NCBI RefSeq assembly: GCF_004167665.1
Contig: NZ_SEWE01000034.1
Span: 1-58,327 of the forward strand
DNA from: Hymenobacter persicinus
Lineage (GTDB): Bacteria > Bacteroidota > Bacteroidia > Cytophagales > Hymenobacteraceae
DNA: 58,327 bases
Direction: 5' to 3'
Below are positions 48,916 through 56,956 of the stretch, piece after piece. The notes under the pieces are model-generated. The model was not told where the DNA came from. It saw only the letters and a program-made list of their open reading frames with translations, and did no database searches. The position numbers were made by a program, and so were the translations under genes. Every line of letters begins with the position of its first letter. Position 1 is the stretch's first letter.

Positions 48916-50283
48916 TTATTTTCCCGTGGCGGCCTGCGCCTCGGCGTGGTGGATCTGCTGAATATACTGGTTTTTAAGCTGGTCGTAGAAGGAATGGCGG
49001 GTGACGAGGTTGGACACCAGATTGGCCAGCAGGGCCGTGAGCATTAAATAAAAGATGATGTTGTGGCTGTTGGTCATTTCGATAACCAGAATCGAGGACG
49101 TGAACGGACTGCGCGTGACGCCGGTCAGAAAACCGGTCATGCCGCAGAGCACCAGCAGGTTGGCAGCCGTGGCGGGTACGTACATCCAATCGGCCACTAC
49201 GGCCCCCATGCTGGCCCCGGCACTGAGCGCAGGGGCAAAGATGCCGCCGGCCGCCCCGGTGGAAAACGAAATGACCGGCCCGATGATGCGCAGCAGCGGC
49301 AGGTACCACGCCACGTGCTTGTCGGCCGTAAACAGCGTGCGGACCATGATTTCCTTGCCCGAGCCAAACATCTGCTCGTCTACGCTCACGGCCAGCCCGG
49401 CAATGAGCAGGCCGCACACGAGCGTATAGAGGGCCTGTTGGGGCAGGCTTTTGAGCCGGCTTTTCTGGCGCATTATCCACAGAATGCCTTCCGCCATGCT
49501 GCTGGCAGTGAGGCCCGTGAGCACGGCCACCAGCATCACCACGAAAATAATCCAGATGGGCAGATGGTCAAGCGCCGGATAGCCCAGGTACAGGTAGGGC
49601 CCAAGCAGGTTGAGGGCCGTCAGGCCGGCAATGATAACGCCGGTGAGCAGCGCCGACTTGAAGTAGTTGAAGTGCGTTTTGGTCAGCTCCTCAATGGCAA
49701 ACACGATACCGCCCAGCGGCGTGTTGAAGGCCGAGGCCAGCCCGGCGGCGGCGCCGGTCACAATCATGTTGCGCCGCGAGACCTTGGGATACCAAGCCGG
49801 CAGCCAGTCGTTTATCTTCTTGAAAATAGAGGCCGCAATCTGGATGGTGGGCCCCTCCCGCCCAATGACGCCGCCGCCGACCACCACGATCAGGCTCGAA
49901 ATAATCTTGACCGTCAGCACCCGCAAGCTCAGCAGCCGGCTCACCTTATAGCGGTGGCGGGGGTTGCTCAGGTCGATGGCCGCGCTGACCTGCGGAATGC
50001 CGCTGCCCCGGGCGTAGGGCGCGTAGCGCTGCACCAGCCACCACCCCACCAGAAAGCATACCGGCGTGACGCCCAGAAACAGCCACGGCGACTGGTGGTA
50101 GATAAAGCGCGTGCCCGCCTCGGCCCAGCCAAACAGCTTGGCGTATAGCACTGACACCAGCCCCGTCACCAGCGCGCCGACCCAAAAGGGCAGTGCATTC
50201 AGCAGGTCGCGCTTGATGTGGTGGTTGGCAATGGCATCGTAGCGGGCCTTGAGTTGGCGGCGGAGCGGTTCGGGAAGCTGCAT
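48916..50283 (-). CDS. ClC-family chloride transporter
   Basis: A 455-residue ClC membrane protein. Selectivity motifs are complete: GSGIP (93-97), GREGP with the gating Glu143, and GGIFAPALSAGASMG near the C terminus. The pair Glu-Glu in TPLGGIVFAIEEL corresponds to the internal proton glutamate of ClC-ec1, so a 2Cl-/H+ antiporter is more likely than a channel. No CBS domains follow. The role is probably acid-stress or volume homeostasis. It is divergent from the DUF481 gene, and each has a perfect -7 box in the 167-nt gap. Confidence 0.93.
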   Translation of the reverse strand: MQLPEPLRRQLKARYDAIANHHIKRDLLNALPFWVGALVTGLVSVLYAKLFGWAEAGTRFIYHQSPWLFLGVTPVCFLVGWWLVQRYAPYARGSGIPQVSAAIDLSNPRHRYKVSRLLSLRVLTVKIISSLIVVVGGGVIGREGPTIQIAASIFKKINDWLPAWYPKVSRRNMIVTGAAAGLASAFNTPLGGIVFAIEELTKTHFNYFKSALLTGVIIAGLTALNLLGPYLYLGYPALDHLPIWIIFVVMLVAVLTGLTASSMAEGILWIMRQKSRLKSLPQQALYTLVCGLLIAGLAVSVDEQMFGSGKEIMVRTLFTADKHVAWYLPLLRIIGPVISFSTGAAGGIFAPALSAGASMGAVVADWMYVPATAANLLVLCGMTGFLTGVTRSPFTSSILVIEMTNSHNIIFYLMLTALLANLVSNLVTRHSFYDQLKNQYIQQIHHAEAQAATGK

Positions 50284-50342
50284 GCAGGGAGGAACAGGGC
50301 GAAAAGAAGCGGGCGGACCCGGGCACGTACGGAGCGCCGGCC

Positions 50343-50350
50343 CAAAGGTA
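50343..50350 (-). promoter_or_regulatory. -7 element, ClC gene
   Basis: A perfect minus-strand TACCTTTG, 59 nt before the start codon. No TTG -33 element is visible in this GC-rich stretch. Confidence 0.55.
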
Positions 50351-50409
50351 GGGCTCCCCGATGAGGGTCGTATGAGCAGCCCCGGGCCGGCACTCCCGGC
50401 CGCCGGGCC

Positions 50410-50417
50410 TACCTTTG
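50410..50417 (+). promoter_or_regulatory. -7 element, DUF481 gene
   Basis: A perfect TACCTTTG, 33 nt before the ATG at 50451; no TTG upstream. Confidence 0.55.
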
Positions 50418-50450
50418 AGCCGGCGCAGCCCTTTTGCTGCCCCGGTACCC

Positions 50451-51176
50451 ATGCGTTTTCTTCCGCTTCTTTTGCCTTTGCTCCTGCTGCTGGCGGCTCC
50501 CACCCGGGCCCAGAAGCCCGACACCACCCTTATCCGCTACGGCGGGCAGCTGGCGGGGCAGTACTCGGCCGGGGGCGTCAACCGCACGCTGTTTTCCACG
50601 AGCCACTCGGCCACCTTCCTGCGCGGCCTGCACTTCGGCGCCCCCGTCACGGGCAGCTTCACGTTTGGCAAGCAGGAGCGGCGGCTGCGGGAGCGGGAGT
50701 GGCTCTTCAACGCCACGCCTTACTACTGGAAGGGCCGGTTCCGCTTCTACGGCATCGGGGGCTACGAGCGCAGCAACCTGCGGGGCATCAACAACCGCTT
50801 TCAGCTGGGCGCCGGCCCGGGCTGGGCGTTCTACTCCGACTCGCTGGGCCGGGAAGTGGCCCTGAGCAACCTGCTGATCCGGGAGGCCACCTACTTCCAG
50901 GGCGGCACCGAGCGGGTAGTGTCGCGCAGCTCCACGCGGCTGAAAGTGGTCTACTCCTACCGCGTGTTCACGCTTAACGCCACCACGCTCTACCAGCCCA
51001 ACCTGGCCTATTTCGCCGATTACCGCGCCACCCAGCTCACGACTCTGGCCTTGCGTTTCAGCGCCCGCTTCGCCCTCTCGGCCACCTACGCCTACACGTT
51101 CGAGAGCCGGGTGCTGGAAGGCAAGCCCACCGACAATACCAACGTGACCCTGGGTGTGGCCTTCAGCACGAAATAG
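50451..51176 (+). CDS. DUF481-type outer-membrane protein
   Basis: A 241-residue protein with a Leu-rich signal peptide (MRFLPLLLPLLLLLAAPTRA). The beta-barrel resembles DUF481/YdiY-like proteins: YGGQLAGQYSAGGVNRTLFS, then FRFYGIGGYERSNLRGINNR, AGPGWAFYSDS and LSATYAYTFESR. It is predicted to lie in the outer membrane with no known transported ligand. The ATG at 50451 begins the signal peptide; the 12 extra codons from 50415 overlap the -7 box. It is convergent with the 227-aa lipoprotein gene, 63 nt between stops. Confidence 0.85.
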   Translation: MRFLPLLLPLLLLLAAPTRAQKPDTTLIRYGGQLAGQYSAGGVNRTLFSTSHSATFLRGLHFGAPVTGSFTFGKQERRLREREWLFNATPYYWKGRFRFYGIGGYERSNLRGINNRFQLGAGPGWAFYSDSLGREVALSNLLIREATYFQGGTERVVSRSSTRLKVVYSYRVFTLNATTLYQPNLAYFADYRATQLTTLALRFSARFALSATYAYTFESRVLEGKPTDNTNVTLGVAFSTK

Positions 51177-51239
51177 CCCGCGGGCCTTGGTTTACTCCAC
51201 CCAGCAGAAGCCTCAGGCGGCGGAAAACCAAGGCGTCCA

Positions 51240-51923
51240 TTACAGCGCCAGCCGCCACAGCGTGGGCATGTTCCGCCATTTGGGCAAAGGCTTGCCGGTG
51301 GCGTCGTAGGCAAACAGTGTAGCCTTGTCCGCGTCCTTATCCAGGCCAATCTGGACCGAGAAGTTGCCCTGGGGCGTTTCGGCCACGAATTCGGCCGCCC
51401 CGAAGGCCGTCTGCGACTGGGAGTCTTCGGGAGCTTCCGCGCCCAGGTAGAATCCCGGGTTCAGGTCGGCCACGGCTTCCACGCGCTGGGCTTTGTGCTC
51501 GTCGCCGGCCAGCTCGGCCACAAACTCGATGCTGGTGTAATTGAGGCGCGTGACGGTGAGCGTGGCCGTCTGGTCGCCGCGCTGCCCGGTGTAGATAACC
51601 GGGCGCCCCGCGGGCAGGGCCGTGGGAAACGCCACCGAGTCCTGGCGGCCCAGAATCAGGTACTTGCCCCGCACCCGGTAGTCCTTGCCGCCGGTCAGCT
51701 CCCGCAGGCCCCGCACAAACTTAGCCGACAGATTGGCCGAGTCCAGCGCGGGGGCCCCCATGGCCGCACCAGTATCAATAACCGACGGCGCGGCCGGCAC
51801 CGCGGCCGGGGGCGGCGCCTGGGTGACGGCCTTGTTCTCGGCTTTTTTGGGGGAGCAGCCACCCAGGGCCCCGGCCACAATACCGGCCCCGAGGGCCCAA
51901 CACGAAAGAGAAGATGCGCGCAT
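51240..51923 (-). CDS. hypothetical lipoprotein (227 aa)
   Basis: A 227-residue protein with a lipobox ending LGGC (Cys23) followed by a Lys-rich and then Pro/Ala-rich linker to about residue 50. The rest is a predominantly beta domain (LSAKFVRGLRELTGGKDY, ATLTVTRLNYTSIEFVAELA) without a family I know. The mature part has no Cys. It is likely a periplasmic or outer-membrane lipoprotein of unknown role. Divergent from the ECF sigma operon, with about 215 nt between start codons. Confidence 0.78.
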   Translation of the reverse strand: MRASSLSCWALGAGIVAGALGGCSPKKAENKAVTQAPPPAAVPAAPSVIDTGAAMGAPALDSANLSAKFVRGLRELTGGKDYRVRGKYLILGRQDSVAFPTALPAGRPVIYTGQRGDQTATLTVTRLNYTSIEFVAELAGDEHKAQRVEAVADLNPGFYLGAEAPEDSQSQTAFGAAEFVAETPQGNFSVQIGLDKDADKATLFAYDATGKPLPKWRNMPTLWRLAL

Positions 51924-52023
51924 GCGAAGGAGCTGAGAATTCGGCTAAAGGCCCCGGCTGGCTACAGCTGCCCGGGAAGCTTTTGGGGCCGCAACTTACT
52001 CATCAAACCGGTTTTTGCGGCGC

Positions 52024-52094
52024 ATTCCGCCAGGCCGGCTGACGGGCGCGGCGGAAAAAATTATTCCGCCCCCACTAAACCCGACCGTATCTTG
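52024..52094. promoter_or_regulatory. ECF sigma operon promoter/operator region
   Basis: ATTCCGCC occurs twice as a direct repeat (52024-52031 and 52063-52070). The second copy also forms a 7-bp inverted repeat with GGCGGAA (52050-52056) around a 7-nt AT spacer. A one-mismatch -7 box starts with TATCTTG at 52088-52094, so the inverted repeat lies where the -33 contact would be. Confidence 0.5.
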
Positions 52095-52140
52095 GTCTTC
52101 TAACCAGCTCACCACCGCCGCTTCTAACCCCGTTCCCTGC

Positions 52141-52692
52141 TTGGAAGACCAGGACATCCTTGCCAAGTTCGCCGACCCGGCCAGCCGGAATCTGGCCTTC
52201 AACCAGCTCGTGCGCAAGTACCAGCAGAAGGTCTACTGGCACGTGCGCAAGATGGTCATCGACCACGCCGACGCCGACGACCTGACCCAGGATACGTTCG
52301 TCAAGGTCTGGAACCACTTGGGCAACTTCCGCCAGGATGCCTCGCTCTACACCTGGATTTACCGCATTGCCACCAACGAGTGCCTCAACTTTCTGAGCAG
52401 TAAGCGGCGCAAGTTTTTCCTGCCCCTCAACGACGTGGGCGCCGAGCTGGCCGCCAAGGTCGAAGCCGACCCCGGCCTGGCCGGCGACGACGTGGAGAAG
52501 CGCCTGCAGAAAGCCATCCTGCGTTTGCCCGACAAGCAGCGCCTGGTGTTCAACATGCGCTACTACGACGAGACGCCCTACGAGCAGATGGCCGAAATAA
52601 CCGGTACCAGCGTGGGCGCCCTGAAGGCGTCCTACCACCACGCGGTGAAAAAAGTGGAGCAGTATATCAATGACGAAACCCAGCCCGATTAA
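52141..52692 (+). CDS. ECF-type RNA polymerase sigma factor
   Basis: A sigma-70-family factor of about 183 residues. Region 2 is FNQLVRKYQQKVYWHVRKMV with ADADDLTQDTFVKVW. Region 4 shows LPDKQRLVFNMRYYDETPYE and EITGTSVGALKASYHHAVKK. No ATG lies near the domain start. TTG at 52141 (giving MEDQDILAKF) fits the family length, while the frame stays open to TTG at 52015, which is upstream of the -7-like box. A TM protein (probable anti-sigma) and a Spy-like periplasmic protein follow, suggesting control by an envelope signal. Confidence 0.9.
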   Translation: MEDQDILAKFADPASRNLAFNQLVRKYQQKVYWHVRKMVIDHADADDLTQDTFVKVWNHLGNFRQDASLYTWIYRIATNECLNFLSSKRRKFFLPLNDVGAELAAKVEADPGLAGDDVEKRLQKAILRLPDKQRLVFNMRYYDETPYEQMAEITGTSVGALKASYHHAVKKVEQYINDETQPD

Positions 52693-52722
52693 ACTTTGCG
52701 GCCCCGGCCGCATCCAAGCCCT

Positions 52723-53166
52723 ATGAAAACGCCATTCCGCCTCGATGAGCATCCCCGCCGGCCCCAGCCGCTGGCTGCGCCGCCCGCCGGGTACTTCGAC
52801 CGGCTGCCGATGCAGATCATGACCCGGGTGCAGCCCGCCCCGGCCCGCGAAACCGTGGCCACCTGGTCTTGGCTGGCGGCCCTTTCGCAGCCGGTGCGCA
52901 CAGTGTTGGCCTCGGGCCTGGTGCTGGGCAGCTTTGCTACGGCCTTTCTGCTCACGCCTTCCGCCTCCGCGCCCACCACGGCCCTGGCCCGGGTACCGCA
53001 AGCCGAGCTGGTGCAGTACCTGCTGGCCAGTGATACCCGCGTTTCGCTCACCGACCTGGCCGAGCTGCCCGCCACCGACCAGGCCATGACCAGCTACCTG
53101 CAGGCTTCACCCACCGAGCTGCAGGATGCCCTAGACGCCCAACCTACCGAAGAAACCTATTTATAG
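52723..53166 (+). CDS. single-TM protein, probable anti-sigma factor
   Basis: A 147-residue protein with a cytosolic N terminus (PAGYFDRLPMQIMTRV, a pattern seen in proteins encoded beside Bacteroidota ECF sigma factors). One membrane helix lies at about 59-77 (RTVLASGLVLGSFATAFLL), with a 70-residue periplasmic tail. It has no cysteine, so no zinc-binding anti-sigma motif. Position 30 nt after the sigma gene and topology suggest anti-sigma function, but this is inferred. The ATG at 52723 is used instead of an upstream TTG. Confidence 0.75.
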   Translation: MKTPFRLDEHPRRPQPLAAPPAGYFDRLPMQIMTRVQPAPARETVATWSWLAALSQPVRTVLASGLVLGSFATAFLLTPSASAPTTALARVPQAELVQYLLASDTRVSLTDLAELPATDQAMTSYLQASPTELQDALDAQPTEETYL

Positions 53167-53200
53167 CGCTGTATTCCCCATGTTTCCCACTCCTTTTCCT

Positions 53201-53662
53201 ATGAAATACCTGCTTCGTACCCTGCTGGCGCTGCTGCTGCTGGCGGCCGGGCCGGGCACTGCGGCCGCCCAGGGCGGACGCCGCCTCAGCCAGCTCGAAA
53301 ACGCCAAGATTGCCTACCTCACCGAGAAAATTTCCCTCACCCAGGACCAGGCCCAGAAGTTCTGGCCCGTCTACAACGAATTTGCCGGCAAGCGCCGGGA
53401 CCTCAACCGCCGCATGCGCCAGCTGCGCATCAGTGACACGGAAAGCCTTTCTGACCAGCAGATCCGGGACAACCTGACTCAGGCCCTGACCCTGCGCCAG
53501 AGCGAGGTCAACCTGGAAAAAGAGTACTTCGAGCGGTTTCAGAAAGTGCTCAGCATCCGGCAGGTAGGCAAGCTGTTTCAGGCCGAGCGGGAATTCACGA
53601 AAGAAGTGCTCAAGCGCGTCACCGGCCGCCCGGGGGCCCTGCCCGCCGGCGCCGACGACTGA
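53201..53662 (+). CDS. Spy/CpxP/CnrX-like periplasmic sensor-type protein
   Basis: A 153-residue secreted protein (signal MKYLLRTLLALLLLAAGPGT, cleavage about residue 23) that is entirely helical. The helix SLTQDQAQKFWPVYNEFAGK (46-65) carries the LTxxQ-like repeat of the Spy/CpxP family, and Arg-rich helices follow. Such proteins act as periplasmic chaperones or, in CnrX, as metal sensors that hold the anti-sigma factor. It is the third gene of the ECF operon. An alternative ATG at 53180 adds seven residues. A UUCG-loop terminator follows. Confidence 0.82.
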   Translation: MKYLLRTLLALLLLAAGPGTAAAQGGRRLSQLENAKIAYLTEKISLTQDQAQKFWPVYNEFAGKRRDLNRRMRQLRISDTESLSDQQIRDNLTQALTLRQSEVNLEKEYFERFQKVLSIRQVGKLFQAEREFTKEVLKRVTGRPGALPAGADD

Positions 53663-53686
53663 TTCCGGTTACCTCTGCATCGTAAG

Positions 53687-53711
53687 AAAAGGCTGCTTCG
53701 GCAGCCTTTTT
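53687..53711 (+). terminator. terminator of the ECF sigma operon
   Basis: The stem GGCTGC/GCAGCC (53691-53706) has a TTCG tetraloop, flanked by A4 and T5. Confidence 0.88.
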
Positions 53712-53815
53712 CGGTTTTATGGCTCCGACTCGGCAGCATAGCCTTTCGTTGGCCGCGCCGTTAGCCCCGGCTCCTTTGCCTTTACTCTACTCCCCTACCG
53801 GCGGCCCGGTGTGCG

Positions 53816-53823
53816 TACCTTTG
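53816..53823 (+). promoter_or_regulatory. -7 element, class III aminotransferase gene
   Basis: A perfect TACCTTTG, 23 nt before ATG 53847. It lies inside the longer reading frame that begins with GTG at 53811, which argues against that start. Confidence 0.6.
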
Positions 53824-53846
53824 CGGACCGAATCTGTTTAGAGTTG

Positions 53847-55061
53847 ATGATGCTTACCTCCCGCCAGCTGTTTCTGCGCCACCAGGCCCAAACCTCCGAC
53901 ACGCCCCTGCTGCTCGAAATTGAGCGCGCCGAGGGCGTGTACATGTACGCCCCCGACGGCCGCCGCTACCTCGACCTGATTTCCGGCATCGGCGTCAGCA
54001 ACGTGGGTCACCGCCACCCGCGGGTGGTGCAGGCCATCAAGGACCAGGCCGACAAGTACCTGCACCTGATGGTGTACGGCGAGCTGGTGCAGGCCCCGCC
54101 GGCCGAGCTGGCTCAGGCCCTGCACCACACCCTGCCCACCCACCTCGACACGGTGTATTTCACCAACTCCGGGGCCGAAGCCATTGAGGGCGCTCTGAAG
54201 CTGGCCAAGCGCCACACCGGCCGCACCGAGCTGATTTCCTGCCACAACGCCTACCACGGCTCCACCCACGGCGCCCTGTCCATCACCGGCTCCGAAAGCT
54301 TCCGCCAAAGCTACCGCCCCCTGCTGCCCGACGTGCGCCACCTGCGCTTCAACGAGCTGGCCGACCTGGACCTGATTACGGAGCGCACCGCGGCCGTCAT
54401 TGTCGAAACCGTGCAGGGCGAGGCCGGCGTGCGGGTACCGGCGCCGGGCTACCTGCCGGCCCTGCGCCAGCGCTGCACTGAAACCGGCACCCTGCTGATT
54501 CTGGACGAAATTCAGTGCGGCTTCGGGCGCACGGGCTCGTTCTGGGCTTTCGAACAGTTTGGCCTGGAGCCCGACATTCTCGTCTGCGCCAAGGGCATGG
54601 GCGGGGGTATGCCCATCGGCGCCTTTATTTCCTCTCGGGAGATTATGGCCGGCTTCAAGAGCAACCCGGTGCTGGGCCACTGCACCACGTTTGGCGGCCA
54701 CCCGGTGTCGTGCGCGGCTTCGCTGGCCACGCTGCGCGTGATTCAGGACGAGAACCTGCTGGCGGCCGTGCCCGCCAAGGCGGCCCGGTTCCGGCAGCTG
54801 CTGCGCCACCCGGCCATTCGGGCCGTGCGCGGGCACGGCTTGCTGATGGCCGTCGAGTTTGACTCCTACGCCGTGCTCAAGCCCATCATCGACCGGGCCC
54901 TGGAGCACGAGGGCATCCTCACCGACTGGTTTCTGTTTTGCGACAACTCCCTGCGCCTAGCCCCGCCCCTGACCATTTCCGAAGCCGAAATCGACGAGGC
55001 CGCCGCCGCCCTGCTGCGCGCCATTGATTTCGTAACTACTGCCCAGCCCGCAACGGCCTAA
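53847..55061 (+). CDS. class III PLP-dependent aminotransferase (aspartate aminotransferase family)
   Basis: A 404-residue fold-type I class III aminotransferase. Key parts: the N-terminal DLISGIGVSNVGHRHPRVV, FTNSGAEAIEGALKLAKRHT (cofactor phosphate site), ETVQGEAGV, LILDEIQCGFGRTG with Asp220, and Lys249 in LVCAKGMGGGMPIGA as the Schiff base. Related enzymes use ornithine, acetylornithine, 4-aminobutyrate or beta-alanine, and the precise donor is undecided. The ATG at 53847 (or 53850) is used because the -7 element lies upstream. It is monocistronic and ends at a hairpin shared with the TerB gene. Confidence 0.92.
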   Translation: MMLTSRQLFLRHQAQTSDTPLLLEIERAEGVYMYAPDGRRYLDLISGIGVSNVGHRHPRVVQAIKDQADKYLHLMVYGELVQAPPAELAQALHHTLPTHLDTVYFTNSGAEAIEGALKLAKRHTGRTELISCHNAYHGSTHGALSITGSESFRQSYRPLLPDVRHLRFNELADLDLITERTAAVIVETVQGEAGVRVPAPGYLPALRQRCTETGTLLILDEIQCGFGRTGSFWAFEQFGLEPDILVCAKGMGGGMPIGAFISSREIMAGFKSNPVLGHCTTFGGHPVSCAASLATLRVIQDENLLAAVPAKAARFRQLLRHPAIRAVRGHGLLMAVEFDSYAVLKPIIDRALEHEGILTDWFLFCDNSLRLAPPLTISEAEIDEAAAALLRAIDFVTTAQPATA

Positions 55062-55081
55062 CCCGCGGCTTGCGGCGCAAC

Positions 55082-55125
55082 AAAAAAGTCCTGCTGCACT
55101 CGCGCGCGGCAGGACTTGTTGTTTT
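55082..55125. terminator. bidirectional terminator, aminotransferase / TerB genes
   Basis: A 9-bp stem (AAGTCCTGC at 55086-55094 with 55109-55117), preceded by A6 and followed by a T-rich tail, lies between convergent genes. Confidence 0.8.
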
Positions 55126-55143
55126 CTATTCGAAAGGGGCGGC

Positions 55144-55599
55144 TTACAGCCCGGGGCCGTGGCCGTCTTTCTGGAAGTTGAGAAACGACTGGCTTTCGTC
55201 CTTGATCTGCTGCCGGGGCAGGCCGTCCTTGACGCCCATCGATATTTTGCGCACCAGCACCCCCACGATGGCCTTGCGGAAACCCAGTTTTTCGGCCATG
55301 TCGATGCAGAAGTCCATTTCGTGGTCGTCCACCACGCCGTCGGCCAGCATCATGTCCACGAGGTCGAAAATCTGGTCGAACCGCTCCGAGTCGTTGTCGG
55401 GAATCACCAGGTTGACGCTGCCCGAGTTGGCCACCACGTTCTTGATTTCGTCGGCCCGCATGCCGTTCTTTTTCCCCACGGCCACGATAAAGCTCATCTC
55501 CCGCTCGTCGATGTGCCCATCAGCTTTGGCCAGGGCCGCCAGATTCATGATGTGGCTCTTTACTTTCTTAGTTTGTTCGTTTTCGAAAAAGCCAAACAT
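55144..55599 (-). CDS. TerB-fold protein
   Basis: A 151-residue all-helical protein of the TerB/TerY-associated superfamily. Two related repeats carry the acidic metal-binding motif: NLAALAKADGHIDEREMSFI and DMMLADGVVDDHEMDFCIDM. The family occurs in tellurite-resistance and envelope-stress systems, but no other ter genes are near, so tellurite resistance should not be assumed. ATG 55599 (MFGFFENEQT) is chosen; the frame from 55710 overlaps the promoter. Stand-alone TerB proteins are common in Bacteroidota. Confidence 0.85.
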   Translation of the reverse strand: MFGFFENEQTKKVKSHIMNLAALAKADGHIDEREMSFIVAVGKKNGMRADEIKNVVANSGSVNLVIPDNDSERFDQIFDLVDMMLADGVVDDHEMDFCIDMAEKLGFRKAIVGVLVRKISMGVKDGLPRQQIKDESQSFLNFQKDGHGPGL

Positions 55600-55679
55600 A
55601 GGGGCGTCGCTTAAGGAGGGGTGGGAATGTTTAAAGAAGAGGCGGGCCGAAATCCGGTTAAACGGGCTTCTGTGGGCTG

Positions 55680-55710
55680 TTAAGATAACAGCTCCCCCGG
55701 TATCATCCAA
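55680..55710 (-). promoter_or_regulatory. promoter, TerB gene
   Basis: Minus-strand TTG (55710-55708), a 20-nt spacer, then TATCTTAA (55687-55680), two mismatches from TAnnTTTG. The spacing is ideal; the start codon lies 80 nt downstream. Confidence 0.42.
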
Positions 55711-55775
55711 TACGCAGTTTCAAAAAAAACAGCCAGCCGACGCGCGCTCAAGTCGACTTAGCGCCGGCGGCAGGC

Positions 55776-55805
55776 TTTGATTTTGCCGCGGAATCCTCAC
55801 CTTTG
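55776..55805 (+). promoter_or_regulatory. promoter, pfkA
   Basis: TTTG at 55776-55779, an 18-nt spacer, then CACCTTTG (55798-55805), one mismatch from the -7 consensus. The start codon is 38 nt downstream. Confidence 0.6.
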
Positions 55806-55843
55806 CCTGCTTCATTCCGAATTGATTCGGCTTACCCCAAGAA

Positions 55844-56818
55844 ATGATGAAACGCATTGCAGTTTTCACCAGCGGCGGCGACTCGCCTGGTATGAACGCC
55901 TGCATCCGGGCGGTGGTGCGCACGGCTGTTTACCACGGCATTGAAGTATACGGCATCATGCGCGGCTACAGCGGCATGATCAAAGGCGAATTCGTGAAGC
56001 TCGACTCCGCCTCGGTGTCCAATACCGTGCAAAAGGGCGGCACCATCCTCAAGTCGGCCCGGAGCATGAAGTTCCAGACCAAGGAAGGCCGGCAGGAAGC
56101 TTTCGACCAGCTCGTCAACAACGGCATCGACGGCCTGGTGGCCATCGGCGGCAACGGCACGTTTACCGGCGCCACCATCTTCGAGCAGGAGTTCGGCATT
56201 CCGACCGTGGGCGCCCCGGGCACCATCGACAACGACCTCTACGGCACGGACTACACCATCGGCTACGATACGGCCGTCAACACGGCCCTGGAGGCCATCG
56301 ACAAGATCCGGGACACGGCCGACTCCCACGACCGGTGCTTCTTTATCGAAGTCATGGGCCGCGATTCGGGCTACATTGCCATTCCCTGCGCCATCGGTGG
56401 CGGGGCCGAAATAGTGATGATTCCCGAAACCCAGATGTCGACCGACGCCGTGATTGACACGCTGCGGGCGGGCTGGAAACGCTCCAAGACGTCTTTTATC
56501 GTGGTGGTGGCCGAGGGCGAGGAAGAAGGCAACGTGACGCAGGTGGCCGCGAAAGTGAAGGCCGCCATTCCCGAGCTCGACACCCGGGTGACCATCATCG
56601 GGCACGTGCAGCGCGGGGGCTCCCCCACCGCCGCCGACCGCCTGCTGGGCTCCCAGATCGGCATTGCCGCCGTGGAGGGCCTCATGAACGGCATGCGCAA
56701 CGTGATGGCCGGCATCGTGGACCGCAAGCTGGTGTACACGCCCTTCGCCGACACGATCAACAAGAAAAAGCTCATCAACCAGAGCTTCATGCGAATGGTG
56801 GAAATTCTGAGCGTGTAG
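55844..56818 (+). CDS. pfkA: 6-phosphofructokinase (ATP-type)
   Basis: A 324-residue glycolytic enzyme phosphorylating fructose 6-phosphate. The ATP loop is SGGDSPGMNA (10-19), the catalytic motif is PGTIDND (125-131), the FEVMGR-like substrate motif is FIEVMGRDSGYIA and the second sugar loop is GHVQRGGSPTAADR. Gly105 and Gly126 mark the ATP-dependent rather than pyrophosphate-dependent type. One point deserves attention: the usual GGDGS is GGNGT here, so Asn104 replaces the Asp that binds magnesium in the E. coli enzyme. Two adjacent ATGs (55844, 55847) are possible starts. Confidence 0.95.
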   Translation: MMKRIAVFTSGGDSPGMNACIRAVVRTAVYHGIEVYGIMRGYSGMIKGEFVKLDSASVSNTVQKGGTILKSARSMKFQTKEGRQEAFDQLVNNGIDGLVAIGGNGTFTGATIFEQEFGIPTVGAPGTIDNDLYGTDYTIGYDTAVNTALEAIDKIRDTADSHDRCFFIEVMGRDSGYIAIPCAIGGGAEIVMIPETQMSTDAVIDTLRAGWKRSKTSFIVVVAEGEEEGNVTQVAAKVKAAIPELDTRVTIIGHVQRGGSPTAADRLLGSQIGIAAVEGLMNGMRNVMAGIVDRKLVYTPFADTINKKKLINQSFMRMVEILSV

Positions 56819-56857
56819 GCGCTTTTTCCAACCAAAACCAGGCGCTAAAAAATTATT

Positions 56858-56893
56858 GGGGCGGCAACCAACCATCGGGTTAGTTGCCGCCCC
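56858..56893. repeat. long imperfect hairpin downstream of pfkA
   Basis: GGGGCGGCAAC (56858-56868) pairs perfectly with GTTGCCGCCCC (56883-56893), and the arms extend inward to about 16 bp with one mismatch and a 3-nt loop. It may end pfkA transcription, but the plus side has only a weak T stretch; the T run is on the minus side. Confidence 0.6.
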
Positions 56894-56956
56894 TCTGTTA
56901 TGTGCTCCCTGACCCGAGCTTCTATTTCCACCGCCACTTTATTCTCTTGTACCGCC

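Noticed and set aside
55144..55599. tellurite resistance locus
   Set aside because: Only an isolated TerB-fold gene is present; no terZACDE genes are nearby.
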